Positions 8,665 through 16,682 are shown, counted from the first letter of the stretch. The stretch: 64,000 bases of DNA from Lachnospiraceae bacterium (GCA_021202465.1 JAJQCZ010000023.1:1-64000); one strand, 5' to 3'. Numbers and translations are program-made. The notes: generated by a model not told the origin, from the sequence alone.

Positions 8665-9939
8665 ATGATTAAGAGAGATTTTTATCTGAACAGACTGATA
8701 CGAAATATGTGGAATGGAGAAATCAAGGTTATTACAGGCATTCGTCGCTGTGGCAAGTCTGTACTATTGTTTGACCTGTTTTATAACTACCTGCTGGAAC
8801 AAGGAGTGTCAGATGACCATATCCTGAGATTGGAGCTTGACCAACGCAGGTTTTATAAATTCCGCAACCCCATTACCCTGTGTGAATATGTAGAAAACTT
8901 TGTCAGTGCCAATCAAAGCGAAAAATATTTTCTTTTTGTAGACGAGGTTCAGTTCACGATCAGGGTCAGGGACGATGAAAACGGCGGTATCGACGTTACC
9001 ATCTATGATATGCTAAACGAACTAAAGTCGTACAAAAATCTTGACGTGTATGTGACGGGCAGCAACTCCAGGATGCTGTCAAAGGACATTGCGACGGAAT
9101 TCCGGGGACGTGCCACGCAGATTCACGTTCATCCGCTGTCATTTGCTGAATTCTATGCTTATACAGGCGGGGACAAAAGAAATGCACTCGACCAGTATAT
9201 GCTTTACGGCGGCATGCCCCGAATCACTGCTTTGGATGATGAGAATGAGAAGAAGGCCTACCTGAAAAATCTGTATAACGAATTGTATATAAAGGATATT
9301 GTAGAGCGAAACAGCTTAGAACGCGAGGATGTACTAAACGCTATACTTGATTTTATTGCTTCTCAAATTGGCTCACTTACGAATCCTACCAATATTTCAA
9401 ATGCGTTGACATCCATGCGGAACGAAAGGATAAGCAGCCAATTGGTTTCTTCCTACCTGTCTCATACGATGGATGCTTTCCTGATAGAAATGGCGAGAAG
9501 ATATGATGTCAAGGGTAAGACCTATTTCAACTATCCGAATAAATATTACTATACAGATATTGGTCTTCGCAATGCAAGACTCAATTACCGTCAATTTGAC
9601 CCGGGGCATATCATGGAGAATGTGATTTATAATGAACTTGTGCGACGAGGATATTCCGTGGATGTAGGTGTGGTCACAGAGCGCAGGCATTCGGAAAAGA
9701 TTCAACGGGAAATTGACTTTATCGTGAACGACTCTGACCGCCGCATTTATATTCAGTCGGCATATCAGATGGATAACGACAGGAAAGAGGGCTCCGAATT
9801 GCAGTCCCTGCACCTGACAGGAGATTTCTTTAAGAAAATGGTGATAAGGATGGATATCCCTCACAACTTTTATGATGACAACGGAGTCTTTCACTGTAAC
9901 CTGATTGATTTTTTACTTGAAGATACAGCTATATTTTGA
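8665..9939 (+). CDS. AAA_14/DUF4143 family ATP-binding protein
   Basis: A 424-residue P-loop protein: Walker A TGIRRCGKS (residues 24-32), Walker B YFLFVDEVQ (about 88-96), sensor-like VYVTGSNSRML, then HPLSFAEFYAYTG, which is typical of the AAA_14 family, and a C-terminal DUF4143 domain with a PD-(D/E)XK-like stretch (VGVVTERRHSEKIQREIDFIV). Family members are widespread in gut anaerobes and their cellular role is unknown. The start at 8665 is supported by GAGGT six bases upstream; an in-frame extension to 8554 would cross the promoter and is rejected. Base composition is clearly more AT-rich than either neighbour, and inverted hairpin repeats flank the gene, both signs of acquisition. Confidence 0.85.
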   Translation: MIKRDFYLNRLIRNMWNGEIKVITGIRRCGKSVLLFDLFYNYLLEQGVSDDHILRLELDQRRFYKFRNPITLCEYVENFVSANQSEKYFLFVDEVQFTIRVRDDENGGIDVTIYDMLNELKSYKNLDVYVTGSNSRMLSKDIATEFRGRATQIHVHPLSFAEFYAYTGGDKRNALDQYMLYGGMPRITALDDENEKKAYLKNLYNELYIKDIVERNSLEREDVLNAILDFIASQIGSLTNPTNISNALTSMRNERISSQLVSSYLSHTMDAFLIEMARRYDVKGKTYFNYPNKYYYTDIGLRNARLNYRQFDPGHIMENVIYNELVRRGYSVDVGVVTERRHSEKIQREIDFIVNDSDRRIYIQSAYQMDNDRKEGSELQSLHLTGDFFKKMVIRMDIPHNFYDDNGVFHCNLIDFLLEDTAIF

Positions 9940-10030
9940 GGGATCCGTTTCATCTGTACCTTTGACCTGCTGGGCCAGGGACGATATCAGTATACATTTG
10001 AAAATCAAGGCGCCTGCAGGAAAGGATCCT

Positions 10031-10118
10031 AAACAGCCCGCCCGTGGCGCCCATGTCTCCTGCGGACTGTTTCAGCTGTCCGAAGAGACATGGGCGCCAC
10101 GGGCGGGCGTCACTTGAA
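10031..10118 (-). repeat. Structured hairpin repeat, copy 2 (inverted)
   Basis: An 88-bp element in opposite orientation to copy 1 (8409-8492). It has a perfect 24-bp stem, a loop containing GGACTGTTTCAGCTGTCC (reverse complement of copy 1's loop), AAACAGCCCG at the inner end and GGCGGGCGTCACTTGAA at the outer end. Stem bases differ from copy 1 on both arms in a matched way, so base pairing is kept while sequence changes. It lies downstream of the minus-strand AICAR transformylase gene, in the position of a terminator. Confidence 0.75.
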
Positions 10119-10172
10119 TAGAGTACGACTCAAGCAGAATCTTCTCTATCCCGAAATATAAAACGTTGTCAA

Positions 10173-11348
10173 TTAGTGGTGGAACAACCGCATTCCTACG
10201 AAAGCCATACACATATCGTACTGGTCGCAGGTGGCGATGACGTTGTCGTCGCGGATGGAGCCGCCGGCCTCGGCCACATACTGCACGCCGCTCTTATGCG
10301 CCCGCTCGATATTGTCGCCGAAGGGGAAGAACGCGTCAGAGCCAAGGGCCACGCCCTCCATCTTCGTCAGCCAGGCCTTCTTCTCCTCGCGGGTCAGCGC
10401 TGCAGGCTGCTCAATGAAGACCTTCTGCCACTCACCGTCGCGCAGCACATCATCACTGTCCTCAGAGATGTACACGTCGATGGCGTTGTCCCGGTCAGGA
10501 CGGCGGATGTCTGCTTTAAAGGGCAGGTTCAGCACCTTGGGATTCTGGCGCAGGAACCAGTTGTCCGCCTTATTTCCGGCCAGACGGGTGCAGTGTACGC
10601 GGGACTGCTGTCCGGCGCCGACGCCGATGGCCTGTCCGTTCTTCACGTAGCACACGGAATTAGACTGAGTGTATTTCAGCGTGATCATCGCCACGGTCAG
10701 GTCGCGCAGAGCCTCCTCGGTCATGTTCTTGTTCCGCGTGGGAATATTCTGCAGGAAGAGCTCCCGATCGATCGTAAAATTATTTCTCTTCTGCTCAAAA
10801 GTAATGCCGAAGACTTCCTTGGTCTCCAGCTCGCCGGGCTGGTAGCTCTCATCCATCTGCAGTACCAGATAGTTTCCTTTTCTCTTGCCCTTGAGAATCT
10901 TCAGAGCCTCTTCGGAGTAGGACGGCGCGATGACTCCGTCAGACACTTCGCGGGCCAGGAAGGAAGCCGTCGCCGCATCGCACTCATCGGAAAGTGCGGC
11001 GAAATCACCATAGGAAGACATGCGGTCCGAACCACGGGCGCGGATGTAGGCCGTGGACATGGGAGTCAGCTCCACACCTTCTACAAAATAAATCTGCTCC
11101 TCCACCGGGCTCAGCGGTACGGCCACAGCGGCCCCCGCGGGACTCACATGCTTGAAGGAGGCAGCGGCGGGAAGGCCGGTGGCTTCCTTCAGCTCACTCA
11201 CCAGCTGCCAGCTGTTGAAAGCATCCAGCAGATTGATGTAGCCGGGCTTGCCGTTCAGCACCGTGAAGGGCAGCTCTCCCTCTTTCATAAAAACGCGTGC
11301 CGGCTTCTGATTGGGATTGCATCCATACTTCAGTTCCATCTCATTCAT
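10173..11348 (-). CDS. purH: Stand-alone AICAR transformylase
   Basis: A 391-residue phosphoribosylaminoimidazolecarboxamide formyltransferase, which transfers a formyl group from 10-formyl-THF to AICAR (ZMP) near the end of purine synthesis. It matches only the C-terminal half of classical bifunctional PurH: the catalytic Lys-His pair is at 66-67 in SFKHVSPAGAA, and NSVCYVKNGQAIGVGAGQQSRVHC and SDAFFPFGDNIERA are typical. The IMP cyclohydrolase (N-terminal) domain is missing, so the final ring closure must be encoded elsewhere. AAGGAGAT sits before the ATG. It is preceded by a ZTP riboswitch whose ligand is this enzyme's own substrate or its triphosphate, which independently supports the assignment. 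Confidence 0.94.
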   Translation of the reverse strand: MNEMELKYGCNPNQKPARVFMKEGELPFTVLNGKPGYINLLDAFNSWQLVSELKEATGLPAAASFKHVSPAGAAVAVPLSPVEEQIYFVEGVELTPMSTAYIRARGSDRMSSYGDFAALSDECDAATASFLAREVSDGVIAPSYSEEALKILKGKRKGNYLVLQMDESYQPGELETKEVFGITFEQKRNNFTIDRELFLQNIPTRNKNMTEEALRDLTVAMITLKYTQSNSVCYVKNGQAIGVGAGQQSRVHCTRLAGNKADNWFLRQNPKVLNLPFKADIRRPDRDNAIDVYISEDSDDVLRDGEWQKVFIEQPAALTREEKKAWLTKMEGVALGSDAFFPFGDNIERAHKSGVQYVAEAGGSIRDDNVIATCDQYDMCMAFVGMRLFHH

Positions 11349-11410
11349 ATCCAGATCTCCTTTTCCGGGGTATGTTCCCCTGTGGTTGAGAATATGTCCC
11401 GAAACAGATG

Positions 11411-11451
11411 AAAGCCCACCGCCGGGACGATATGCCCAGACGGTCGGCTTT
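11411..11451 (-). promoter_or_regulatory. Expression-platform hairpin of the ZTP riboswitch
   Basis: AAAGCC and ACCG on the 3' side of the aptamer can pair with CGGT and GGCTTT further downstream, taking the conserved GCCGACCG strand out of the aptamer. That is the layout of an anti-aptamer/terminator stem. The following T-run is broken (TTTCATCTGTTT), so whether control is at termination is uncertain. Confidence 0.5.
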
Positions 11452-11500
11452 CACGGTTATGCTCCATGTGGTCCATTCCACTTCCGTCAGTCGCATAACT
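11432..11500 (-). promoter_or_regulatory. ZTP (pfl) riboswitch aptamer
   Basis: All landmarks of the pfl motif are visible on the minus strand. P1 is GTTATGC/GCATAAC; the junction begins GACTGACGG; P2 is GTGG/CCAC followed by ATGGAGC; the 3' conserved strand reads GCCGACCGTCTGGGCA. The pseudoknot pairs GACGG with CCGTC, a matched change from the usual GGCG/CGCC. ZTP riboswitches turn on purine and folate genes when ZMP/ZTP builds up under folate shortage. Here it controls AICAR transformylase. The predicted transcription start falls at the first base of P1. Confidence 0.9.
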
Positions 11501-11506
11501 GAGGTA

Positions 11507-11535
11507 AACATAGCATCTCCCGGGGCGGTTGTCAA
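11507..11535 (-). promoter_or_regulatory. Promoter of the ZTP riboswitch-purH unit
   Basis: TTGACA, 17-bp spacer, TATGTT. The start site would be about 11500, exactly at the 5' end of the aptamer. Confidence 0.75.
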
Positions 11536-11576
11536 GAAGCAAATTTTGAAACATTCGCAATTTCATGATTTTTTGC

Positions 11577-11605
11577 TTGCAAATTTTCTGTCTATCTGCT
11601 ATCAT
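11577..11605 (+). promoter_or_regulatory. Promoter of rpmB
   Basis: TTGCAA, 17-bp spacer, TATCAT, about 55 bp before the L28 start codon. It is divergent from the purH promoter. Confidence 0.6.
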
Positions 11606-11661
11606 AATTAGCGTTCTGGGCTCATTCATGAGGAGAATGGCCCTAAGAAGGAGGTGCGATG

Positions 11662-11847
11662 ATGGCGAAGTGTGCAGTATGTGGAAAAAGCGCTCATTTT
11701 GGAAACAATGTGAGTCACTCTCATAGAAGGTCCAATAAGATGTGGAAAGCAAACGTAAAGTCTGTCCGGGTGAAGGTTGGCGAAGGAACCCAGAGAATGT
11801 ATGTTTGCACTTCCTGCCTGAAGTCCGGCAAAGTAGAGAGAGCGTAA
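11662..11847 (+). CDS. rpmB: Large ribosomal subunit protein bL28
   Basis: A 61-residue L28, a basic 50S subunit protein. It is the zinc-binding (C+) form, with Cys4/Cys7 in CAVCGK and Cys49/Cys52 in CTSCLK forming a four-cysteine site. VSHSHRRSNKMWKANVKSVRV is typical of the family. Two ATGs stand in tandem (11659 and 11662); AAGGAGG is seven bases from the second, which is therefore preferred. Monocistronic: own promoter upstream, strong terminator downstream. Confidence 0.97.
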   Translation: MAKCAVCGKSAHFGNNVSHSHRRSNKMWKANVKSVRVKVGEGTQRMYVCTSCLKSGKVERA

Positions 11848-11885
11848 GGATAAACTGTTTCAATCAGTTTTTCATCGAGAGAAAG

Positions 11886-11936
11886 AAAAATACGGTCATG
11901 TGAGAACAGAAATGTTTCCATGACCGTATTTTTTAT
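11886..11936. terminator. Terminator after rpmB
   Basis: AAAAATACGGTCATG and CATGACCGTATTTTTT form a perfect stem flanked by A and T runs, so it should work in both directions. It overlaps the stop of the small minus-strand gene at 11933, serving convergent transcription. Confidence 0.9.
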
Positions 11937-12073
11937 GATGAACAGAACAGATTGTAGCCAGCCAGCAGGAGACCTGTCATGAGCAGCATCACCCAGAACC
12001 GAAGCGGCAGGAGCAGCATCAGGACCATTCCCACGCCCGTACTGAACAGGATCAGTCCGATGAGTTTCTTCAT
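11933..12073 (-). CDS. Small membrane protein (46 residues)
   Basis: A short ORF beginning MKKLIGLILFSTGVGMVLML and ending GYNLFCSS, almost entirely made of two hydrophobic segments (about residues 4-24 and 26-43) with a single Arg between them, the look of a two-span membrane hairpin. GGAG lies 11 bases before the ATG. It ends at the bidirectional terminator shared with rpmB. No function recognised. Support comes from the codon pattern, the ribosome-binding site and the neat fit between terminator and next gene; small size limits certainty. Confidence 0.6.
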   Translation of the reverse strand: MKKLIGLILFSTGVGMVLMLLLPLRFWVMLLMTGLLLAGYNLFCSS

Positions 12074-12152
12074 GATGACCACCGCTCCACATTTCCTTTA
12101 TACAGTAGCATATGTATTCCGGCGCTCACACATGACATCCTTTTACAATCAG

Positions 12153-12198
12153 AAACAGCGCTGCGCAGTTCCTTCCGGGATCACAGGCAGCGCTGTTT
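12153..12198 (-). terminator. Terminator after gerW
   Basis: A perfect 12-bp stem, AAACAGCGCTGC paired with GCAGCGCTGTTT, 25 bp after the gerW stop, with a modest T-rich tail on the minus strand. Confidence 0.7.
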
Positions 12199-12222
12199 AC
12201 AGAGCATCTGCTCAGTTTTTGC

Positions 12223-12654
12223 TCACTTTTCTTCCCTGGTCTCTGCCGCGTCTCCTTCCATCGCGTCCTGGACCGCTTTCTCCACCTCAGGGTCTTTCTC
12301 TTTGCCGCCGCGTCCGGCCGCGATGCGGTCAATCACATCGGGAACCATGTCGAGCACCTTGGTCACGGTATCCTGGTTGCGGACATTCACCAGACGGGTG
12401 ACGCCGTTCTGAATCACCAGGACTGCGCTGGGAGAGAGCTTTGCGCCCAGTCCGCCGCCGCCCATGTCACTCTTTTTCTCACCATTGATACCGGCACCGG
12501 CCCCCACGCCGAAGCTGACGTCTACCAGCGGAAGAATGATCGTATCCCTGACCTGAACGGCCTCGCCCACCACGGTTTTCGCAGTGACGAAGCTGTCCAT
12601 CCCATGAAACAGAGATTCCATCACATCTCCCAGATTGCTGTTTCTTTCTGCCAT
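12223..12654 (-). CDS. gerW: GerW (YtfJ) family sporulation protein
   Basis: A 143-residue GerW/YtfJ protein, a forespore-made protein needed for some spore germination responses in Bacillus. It shows the family core: a start helix with NLGDVMESLFHGMDSF, then VVGEAVQVRDTIILPLVDVSFGVGAG, the Gly-rich GGGGLGAKLSPSAVLVIQNG, and a charged tail. AGGAGG six bases before the ATG at 12654 fixes the start; an in-frame extension to 12681 lacks such a site. It directly follows a DUF2953 (YtfI-like) gene, the same pair as in Bacillus ytfIJ, supporting the sporulation role. Confidence 0.93.
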   Translation of the reverse strand: MAERNSNLGDVMESLFHGMDSFVTAKTVVGEAVQVRDTIILPLVDVSFGVGAGAGINGEKKSDMGGGGLGAKLSPSAVLVIQNGVTRLVNVRNQDTVTKVLDMVPDVIDRIAAGRGGKEKDPEVEKAVQDAMEGDAAETREEK

Positions 12655-12687
12655 TTTGTTCCTCCTGTTCTGCCGCGCCATGAACGG

Positions 12688-13746
12688 CTAAAAGAATGTC
12701 TTCCGGACAAAATGCCGGATATCTCTGTCAAGTAACAAACGTATCCCCGCGCTCAGCGGAACGGCCGGGACGATGTGCCCCGCCAGGTAGAACCGGCCCT
12801 GAAGGACTTTCTTATCAAAATCTCCCGCCAGTTCGAATTCTCCGGCCGAACCGTAGAACGGATATAACATATAGAAGATTCCCAGAATCCAGCCGGTCTG
12901 AGCCGGATCGCCGGTGCCGACGACACCGCGCAGACGAAGCTTCCGGGGGCGGATATGCCGGAGGATCCGGAATACCTGACCCTTCACGAGATTGAACATA
13001 CGGCGATTGGTCGGATCATGAAGTTCCTCCCACACGTGTCTGATTGTGGCCGTAATTCCCCTGATTTTTCCCAGAGGAGAGCTTTTCGCGGAGGCATCCG
13101 GTGACGGTTCTTTTTTCTTCTGGCTGCGCCGTTTCTTTTTTGCCTTGTCCGGCCCGCCCGGCGATGACGCTTCTGTCTTTCCGGTCTTATGCGAACTCAG
13201 GGGTTTTTCTTCTTCACTTTTCTCCCGGGATTCCGGAGTTTCTTTTTCCGCCGGAGTGACACCTGTACTTTTTTCTTTCCCCTGCTCAGCACTCACGACT
13301 TCGTCACGGTCTTTTTTGACGACCGTCTGAGCTTTCTGGCTCTCACTTTGATCTTTCCGAGAGCCTTCATGATCAAATCGTGCCTTCTCTGGTTTACAGG
13401 CTACGCTTCCTTCGCCGGCTTCCTCAGTTTCTTTTTCTGCACTCTCCCATTTTCTCCCGCCGCGCTTCACGCGAAGACCGAAGAGCTTCAGCGAATACCG
13501 AAATCCCTTCTCATCCACCTGCGCCCGCAGTGTCAGTATTCCCAGAAGCAGGCGAATCTTTCCCCGCACCTGATAATCCGGCTTCTCCGCCCGTCCCGCG
13601 GCCTCATAGCAGATGGGGCAGAAAAGGATCGCCAGGAGAAAAATCAGAAGAAAACCCAGCAGGATCAGAAGCAGAATGCCAAGGAATTTCAGGATCCTCA
13701 AAATGACCGCACCGGCGGCGATTCCGGACACCGTGAGCAAAATCAT
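12688..13746 (-). CDS. DUF2953 (YtfI-like) protein
   Basis: A 352-residue protein with an N-terminal hydrophobic double segment (about residues 1-40), a first domain (YQVRGKIRLLLGILTLRAQVDEKGFRYSLKLFGLRV), a long, low-complexity Lys/Glu/Ser-rich linker (about residues 110-220), and a C-terminal domain with RPRKLRLRGVVGTGDPAQTGWILG and a GRFYLAGHIVPAVPL strand typical of DUF2953. The linker is far longer than in Bacillus YtfI. The start at 13746 follows the stop of the upstream gene by five bases. It is paired with gerW; a role in spore formation or germination is inferred from that pairing. Confidence 0.85.
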   Translation of the reverse strand: MILLTVSGIAAGAVILRILKFLGILLLILLGFLLIFLLAILFCPICYEAAGRAEKPDYQVRGKIRLLLGILTLRAQVDEKGFRYSLKLFGLRVKRGGRKWESAEKETEEAGEGSVACKPEKARFDHEGSRKDQSESQKAQTVVKKDRDEVVSAEQGKEKSTGVTPAEKETPESREKSEEEKPLSSHKTGKTEASSPGGPDKAKKKRRSQKKKEPSPDASAKSSPLGKIRGITATIRHVWEELHDPTNRRMFNLVKGQVFRILRHIRPRKLRLRGVVGTGDPAQTGWILGIFYMLYPFYGSAGEFELAGDFDKKVLQGRFYLAGHIVPAVPLSAGIRLLLDRDIRHFVRKTFF

Positions 13747-13751
13747 CTCTC

Positions 13752-14087
13752 TCAGTCCTCTCCCTCCCTTCGCATCCGATCGGTCAGGAAAGCGCGCAGC
13801 TCTCCGGTTCCCGTTTTCCGGTAGCATTCATCCGCCATCCGCATGACCAGCAGGACTGCCTCGTCATATCCTCCGGCGATTCCCACGATCGTCAGCTCTT
13901 CCTGACGGCGATAGTAGGGCTGAAGGAGCGTGTTGGCATCAAAAAATTCCACCTGATCGGAAGGATTCACCGGCAGAGCCAGAACATAGACGCCGGGGAG
14001 CGGCTTATGGCGGCGAATCCGGCGCACGATCTTCTTTTTTTTTCGGTACACCCGGTCTCCTACATAGAGCTCCCTCATCCATCTCAT
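13752..14087 (-). CDS. Conserved hypothetical protein
   Basis: A 111-residue soluble protein. It begins with a basic SH3-like segment (ELYVGDRVYRKKKKIVRRIRRHKP) followed by GVYVLALPVNPSDQVEFFDANTLLQPYY and a helical half with GGYDEAVLLVMRMADECYRKTG. I do not recognise a named family. The gene is tightly placed: its ATG overlaps the cinA stop by one base (TGATG) and its stop lies five bases before the DUF2953 gene, so it is part of the same transcript, between lipid/translation genes and the sporulation pair. Confidence 0.75.
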   Translation of the reverse strand: MRWMRELYVGDRVYRKKKKIVRRIRRHKPLPGVYVLALPVNPSDQVEFFDANTLLQPYYRRQEELTIVGIAGGYDEAVLLVMRMADECYRKTGTGELRAFLTDRMRREGED

Positions 14088-14557
14088 CAGCTATCCGCCT
14101 CCAGTATCATTTCCAGGGCACGATCCATGGCCTGATGACGCACGGCAGCACGGTCTCCCTCAAAAACATGTCTCTCGACGCGGGTCTGTCCGTTCTGAAA
14201 GCAGGCGAGATACACCAGCCCTACCGGCTGCTCCGGGGTGCCGCCGTCAGGTCCCGCGATGCCGGTTGAAGCCACGGCGACCTGAGCCTGCGCCCGGTTC
14301 GCCGCTCCTTCTGCCATCTCACGGGCTGTCTCCGCACTGACTGCCGTAAAACGAGCCAGCGTCTCCTCCTTCACCCCAAGCAGTTCATGTTTGGCCTGAT
14401 CGGAATAGGTGATAAAGCCCTCCGAATAAACAGAAGAAGCGCCGGGAACATTCACCAGCGCAGCACCAATCAGACCGCCGGTGCAGGACTCAGCGGTCGC
14501 AATCATCCATTTTTTCTCCTTCAGAAATTCCACCACACGCTCTTCCACAGCACTCAT
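14087..14557 (-). CDS. cinA: CinA C-terminal domain protein (NMN amidohydrolase)
   Basis: A 156-residue stand-alone CinA C-terminal domain (PncC-like), which deamidates nicotinamide mononucleotide in pyridine nucleotide recycling. The signature ATAESCTGGLIGAALVNVPG lies near residue 20, followed by GFITYSDQAKHELLGV, VASTGIAGPDGGTPEQPVGLVYLA and a helical end. It lacks the N-terminal MoaB-like half of full-length CinA. The ATG at 14557 overlaps the pgsA stop (TGATG); a GTG codon three bases upstream is an alternative start. Confidence 0.92.
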   Translation of the reverse strand: MSAVEERVVEFLKEKKWMIATAESCTGGLIGAALVNVPGASSVYSEGFITYSDQAKHELLGVKEETLARFTAVSAETAREMAEGAANRAQAQVAVASTGIAGPDGGTPEQPVGLVYLACFQNGQTRVERHVFEGDRAAVRHQAMDRALEMILEADS

Positions 14558-15102
14558 CACGTCTCACCTTCATCCTTCAGCACGCCCCGGTTCTTCACCA
14601 GATAGTCAATCAGCGACACGAGGGTAAGAACGGTAGAGATCCAGATCAGCGCCTGCTCCAGGATCTGCCAGCCGGAAGCCTGCAGATGCAGAATCAGTGC
14701 GATGGTCATAAACATCTGAAAAGTTGTCTTGAATTTGCCCCAGTAGCTGGCAGCGATGACCACGCCTCTCTCGGCGGCAACCAGCCGGAAGCCGCTGATG
14801 ACAAATTCCCGCCCGATCAGAATCACCGTCACCCAGGCCGGAAGCCGGTCCATCGCTGTCAGGCAGATGGCCGCGGAACCCACCAGCAGCTTGTCCGCCA
14901 GCGGATCCATAAATTTTCCGAAATTCGTCACCAGGTTGTACTTCCGGGCGATATAGCCATCCATGAGATCTGTCAGACTGGCCACACAGAAGAGAATCAG
15001 AGCAATGACATCGCCCGTCGCTCCCAGGTCTGCCAGCAGGAAAAAGACGAAAAACGGTACCATGACAACGCGCAGCATTGTCAATTTATTCGGTAAATTC
15101 AT
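14557..15102 (-). CDS. pgsA: CDP-diacylglycerol-glycerol-3-phosphate 3-phosphatidyltransferase
   Basis: A 181-residue integral membrane enzyme that makes phosphatidylglycerol phosphate, the committed step to phosphatidylglycerol and cardiolipin. The CDP-alcohol phosphotransferase motif D-x2-DG-x2-AR-x8-G-x3-D-x3-D is complete in DLMDGYIARKYNLVTNFGKF followed by MDPLADK. Several membrane spans are evident. It overlaps rimO by 17 bp and cinA by one codon, a compact operon order seen across Clostridia. Confidence 0.96.
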   Translation of the reverse strand: MNLPNKLTMLRVVMVPFFVFFLLADLGATGDVIALILFCVASLTDLMDGYIARKYNLVTNFGKFMDPLADKLLVGSAAICLTAMDRLPAWVTVILIGREFVISGFRLVAAERGVVIAASYWGKFKTTFQMFMTIALILHLQASGWQILEQALIWISTVLTLVSLIDYLVKNRGVLKDEGET

Positions 15103-16435
15103 TCACTATCTCCCCCATCAGATCGTATTCCAGCGCTCCGGTCACCCGCACGCGGACGAAATCCCCGGTCATCAGGTTTTCATCGGTCTGGATGAACAGA
15201 TATCCATCCACCTCCGGCGCGTCCATATAGGTGCGGGCCGCATAGGCACTGCCGTCCTCGACCATTCCCTCAACCATGACTGTCAGAATACGCCCTACCT
15301 GACCTTCTGACTTCTCGAAGGCGATATCCTGCTGCAGCTCCATGACGGCATCCCGTCGGCTCAGCTTCGTCTCCTCGGGAATCTGATCAGGCATCTCCGC
15401 GGCCGGTGTTCCTTCCTCCTGAGAATACGGGAAAACACCCAGCCGGTCAAACTCCATCTCGTCCACGAATTCCAGCATCTCCCGATGGTCATTCTCCGTC
15501 TCTCCGGGGAAACCGGTGATCAGCGTGGTCCGCAGCGCGATATCAGGAATCTCACGGCGCAGCTTCTCTATGATCTCCGTCAGTTTTTTCCGGTCCGTAC
15601 GGCGTCCCATGCGCCGCAGCATCGTATCGCTGGCGTGCTGGATCGGAATATCCAGATAATGGCAGACCTTCGGCAGATCCCGGATTGCCGCGATCAGTTC
15701 CTCCGAGATCTCCTCCGGATAGCAGTACTGGATACGGATCCAGCGAATTCCCGGAATCTCCGACAACCGCGCCAGCAGCGCGGGCAGCTTTTTCTCTCCG
15801 TAGAGATCTGTGCCGTAGAGAGTCGTCTCCTGCGCCACCAGAATCAGCTCCCGCACGCCCTGTTCCGCCAGATCCTCTGCCTCCCGGACGAGACGTTCCA
15901 TCGGAAAACTCCGGTAGCGCCCGCGCACCCTTGGGATGATGCAGTAGGTGCAGCATTTATCACACCCTTCGGCGATCTTCAGAAACGCATAGTGCCCCCC
16001 GGTCGTCAGCACCCGCTTCACGTCGGGCTGAGGCAGCTCCTCCAGACTGTGAAAGACCTGCTGCCCGCGTTTCTCCCCGTAGGCCAGATCGCGGACGACG
16101 CGAACGATCTCACCGTAGGAGGAAGTACCTATTACGGCATCCACCTCCGGCATTTCCTGAAGGATCTCTTCCCTGTATCTTTCAGCCAGGCAGCCCGTGA
16201 CGATAAGTCCCCGGCAATTGCCCGCTTCCTTATACCGGGCCAGTTCCAGGATCGTCTCAATGCTCTCCTCCTTGGCGTCCCCGATAAAGCAGCAGGTATT
16301 GACGACGATGATGTCAGCCTCGCTCTCCTCGCTGGTCAGCTCATAGCCCTCCTGCTCCAGGAGTCCCAGCATGACCTCCGTGTCCACCAGATTCTTGTCA
16401 CAGCCCAGCGACGCGAAAAAAATCCTGCTATTCAT
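15086..16435 (-). CDS. rimO: Ribosomal protein S12 methylthiotransferase
   Basis: A 449-residue radical-SAM enzyme that adds a methylthio group to an aspartate of ribosomal protein S12. Three domains can be followed: an N-terminal MTTase domain with the cluster cysteines in SLGCDKN, VNTCCFIG and VTGCLAERY; a radical-SAM core with CDKCCTYCIIP (CxxxCxxC); and a C-terminal TRAM domain with VDGYLFIQTDENLMTGDFVRVRV. GCDKNLVDTE distinguishes RimO from MiaB. It overlaps rpoZ upstream by 8 bp and pgsA downstream by 17 bp. Confidence 0.97.
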   Translation of the reverse strand: MNSRIFFASLGCDKNLVDTEVMLGLLEQEGYELTSEESEADIIVVNTCCFIGDAKEESIETILELARYKEAGNCRGLIVTGCLAERYREEILQEMPEVDAVIGTSSYGEIVRVVRDLAYGEKRGQQVFHSLEELPQPDVKRVLTTGGHYAFLKIAEGCDKCCTYCIIPRVRGRYRSFPMERLVREAEDLAEQGVRELILVAQETTLYGTDLYGEKKLPALLARLSEIPGIRWIRIQYCYPEEISEELIAAIRDLPKVCHYLDIPIQHASDTMLRRMGRRTDRKKLTEIIEKLRREIPDIALRTTLITGFPGETENDHREMLEFVDEMEFDRLGVFPYSQEEGTPAAEMPDQIPEETKLSRRDAVMELQQDIAFEKSEGQVGRILTVMVEGMVEDGSAYAARTYMDAPEVDGYLFIQTDENLMTGDFVRVRVTGALEYDLMGEIVNEFTE

Positions 16436-16682
16436 TCATCTCCGCCGCCTCACCCGACGCTGGAAGGATATGGATATGACCGCTTTCCAGCTCCTCGACG
16501 GCGATGGAAAGCGGCTTTCTCTCCTCCCCCTTGTAGCTGGTGCACTCTGCGCCGATGAGCTGTCTGGCCCGCTTGGCGGTTCCCAGCACGATCGAATACC
16601 GGCTGGTGACGATGGGCTCCTCTCCCTCCGGCGTACCCTCATTCACAATATCCATCAATTCAAAATAAGAAGGATGTATCAT
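16428..16682 (-). CDS. rpoZ: DNA-directed RNA polymerase subunit omega
   Basis: An 84-residue omega subunit. MIHPSYFELMDIV at the start and SRYSIVLGTAKRARQLIG in the middle match the Rpb6/omega fold that clamps the beta-prime tail; KPLSIAVEEL completes the domain. The extra acidic C-terminal tail is short. Located directly after gmk, its usual partner in Firmicutes, with AAGGAG upstream of the ATG. Confidence 0.95.
   Translation of the reverse strand: MIHPSYFELMDIVNEGTPEGEEPIVTSRYSIVLGTAKRARQLIGAECTSYKGEERKPLSIAVEELESGHIHILPASGEAAEMNE

Noticed and set aside
12696..13846. Several Ser/Arg/Phe-rich plus-strand frames opposite the DUF2953 gene
   Set aside because: They arise from the low-complexity Lys/Glu/Ser linker of DUF2953 read on the other strand and have no ribosome sites.
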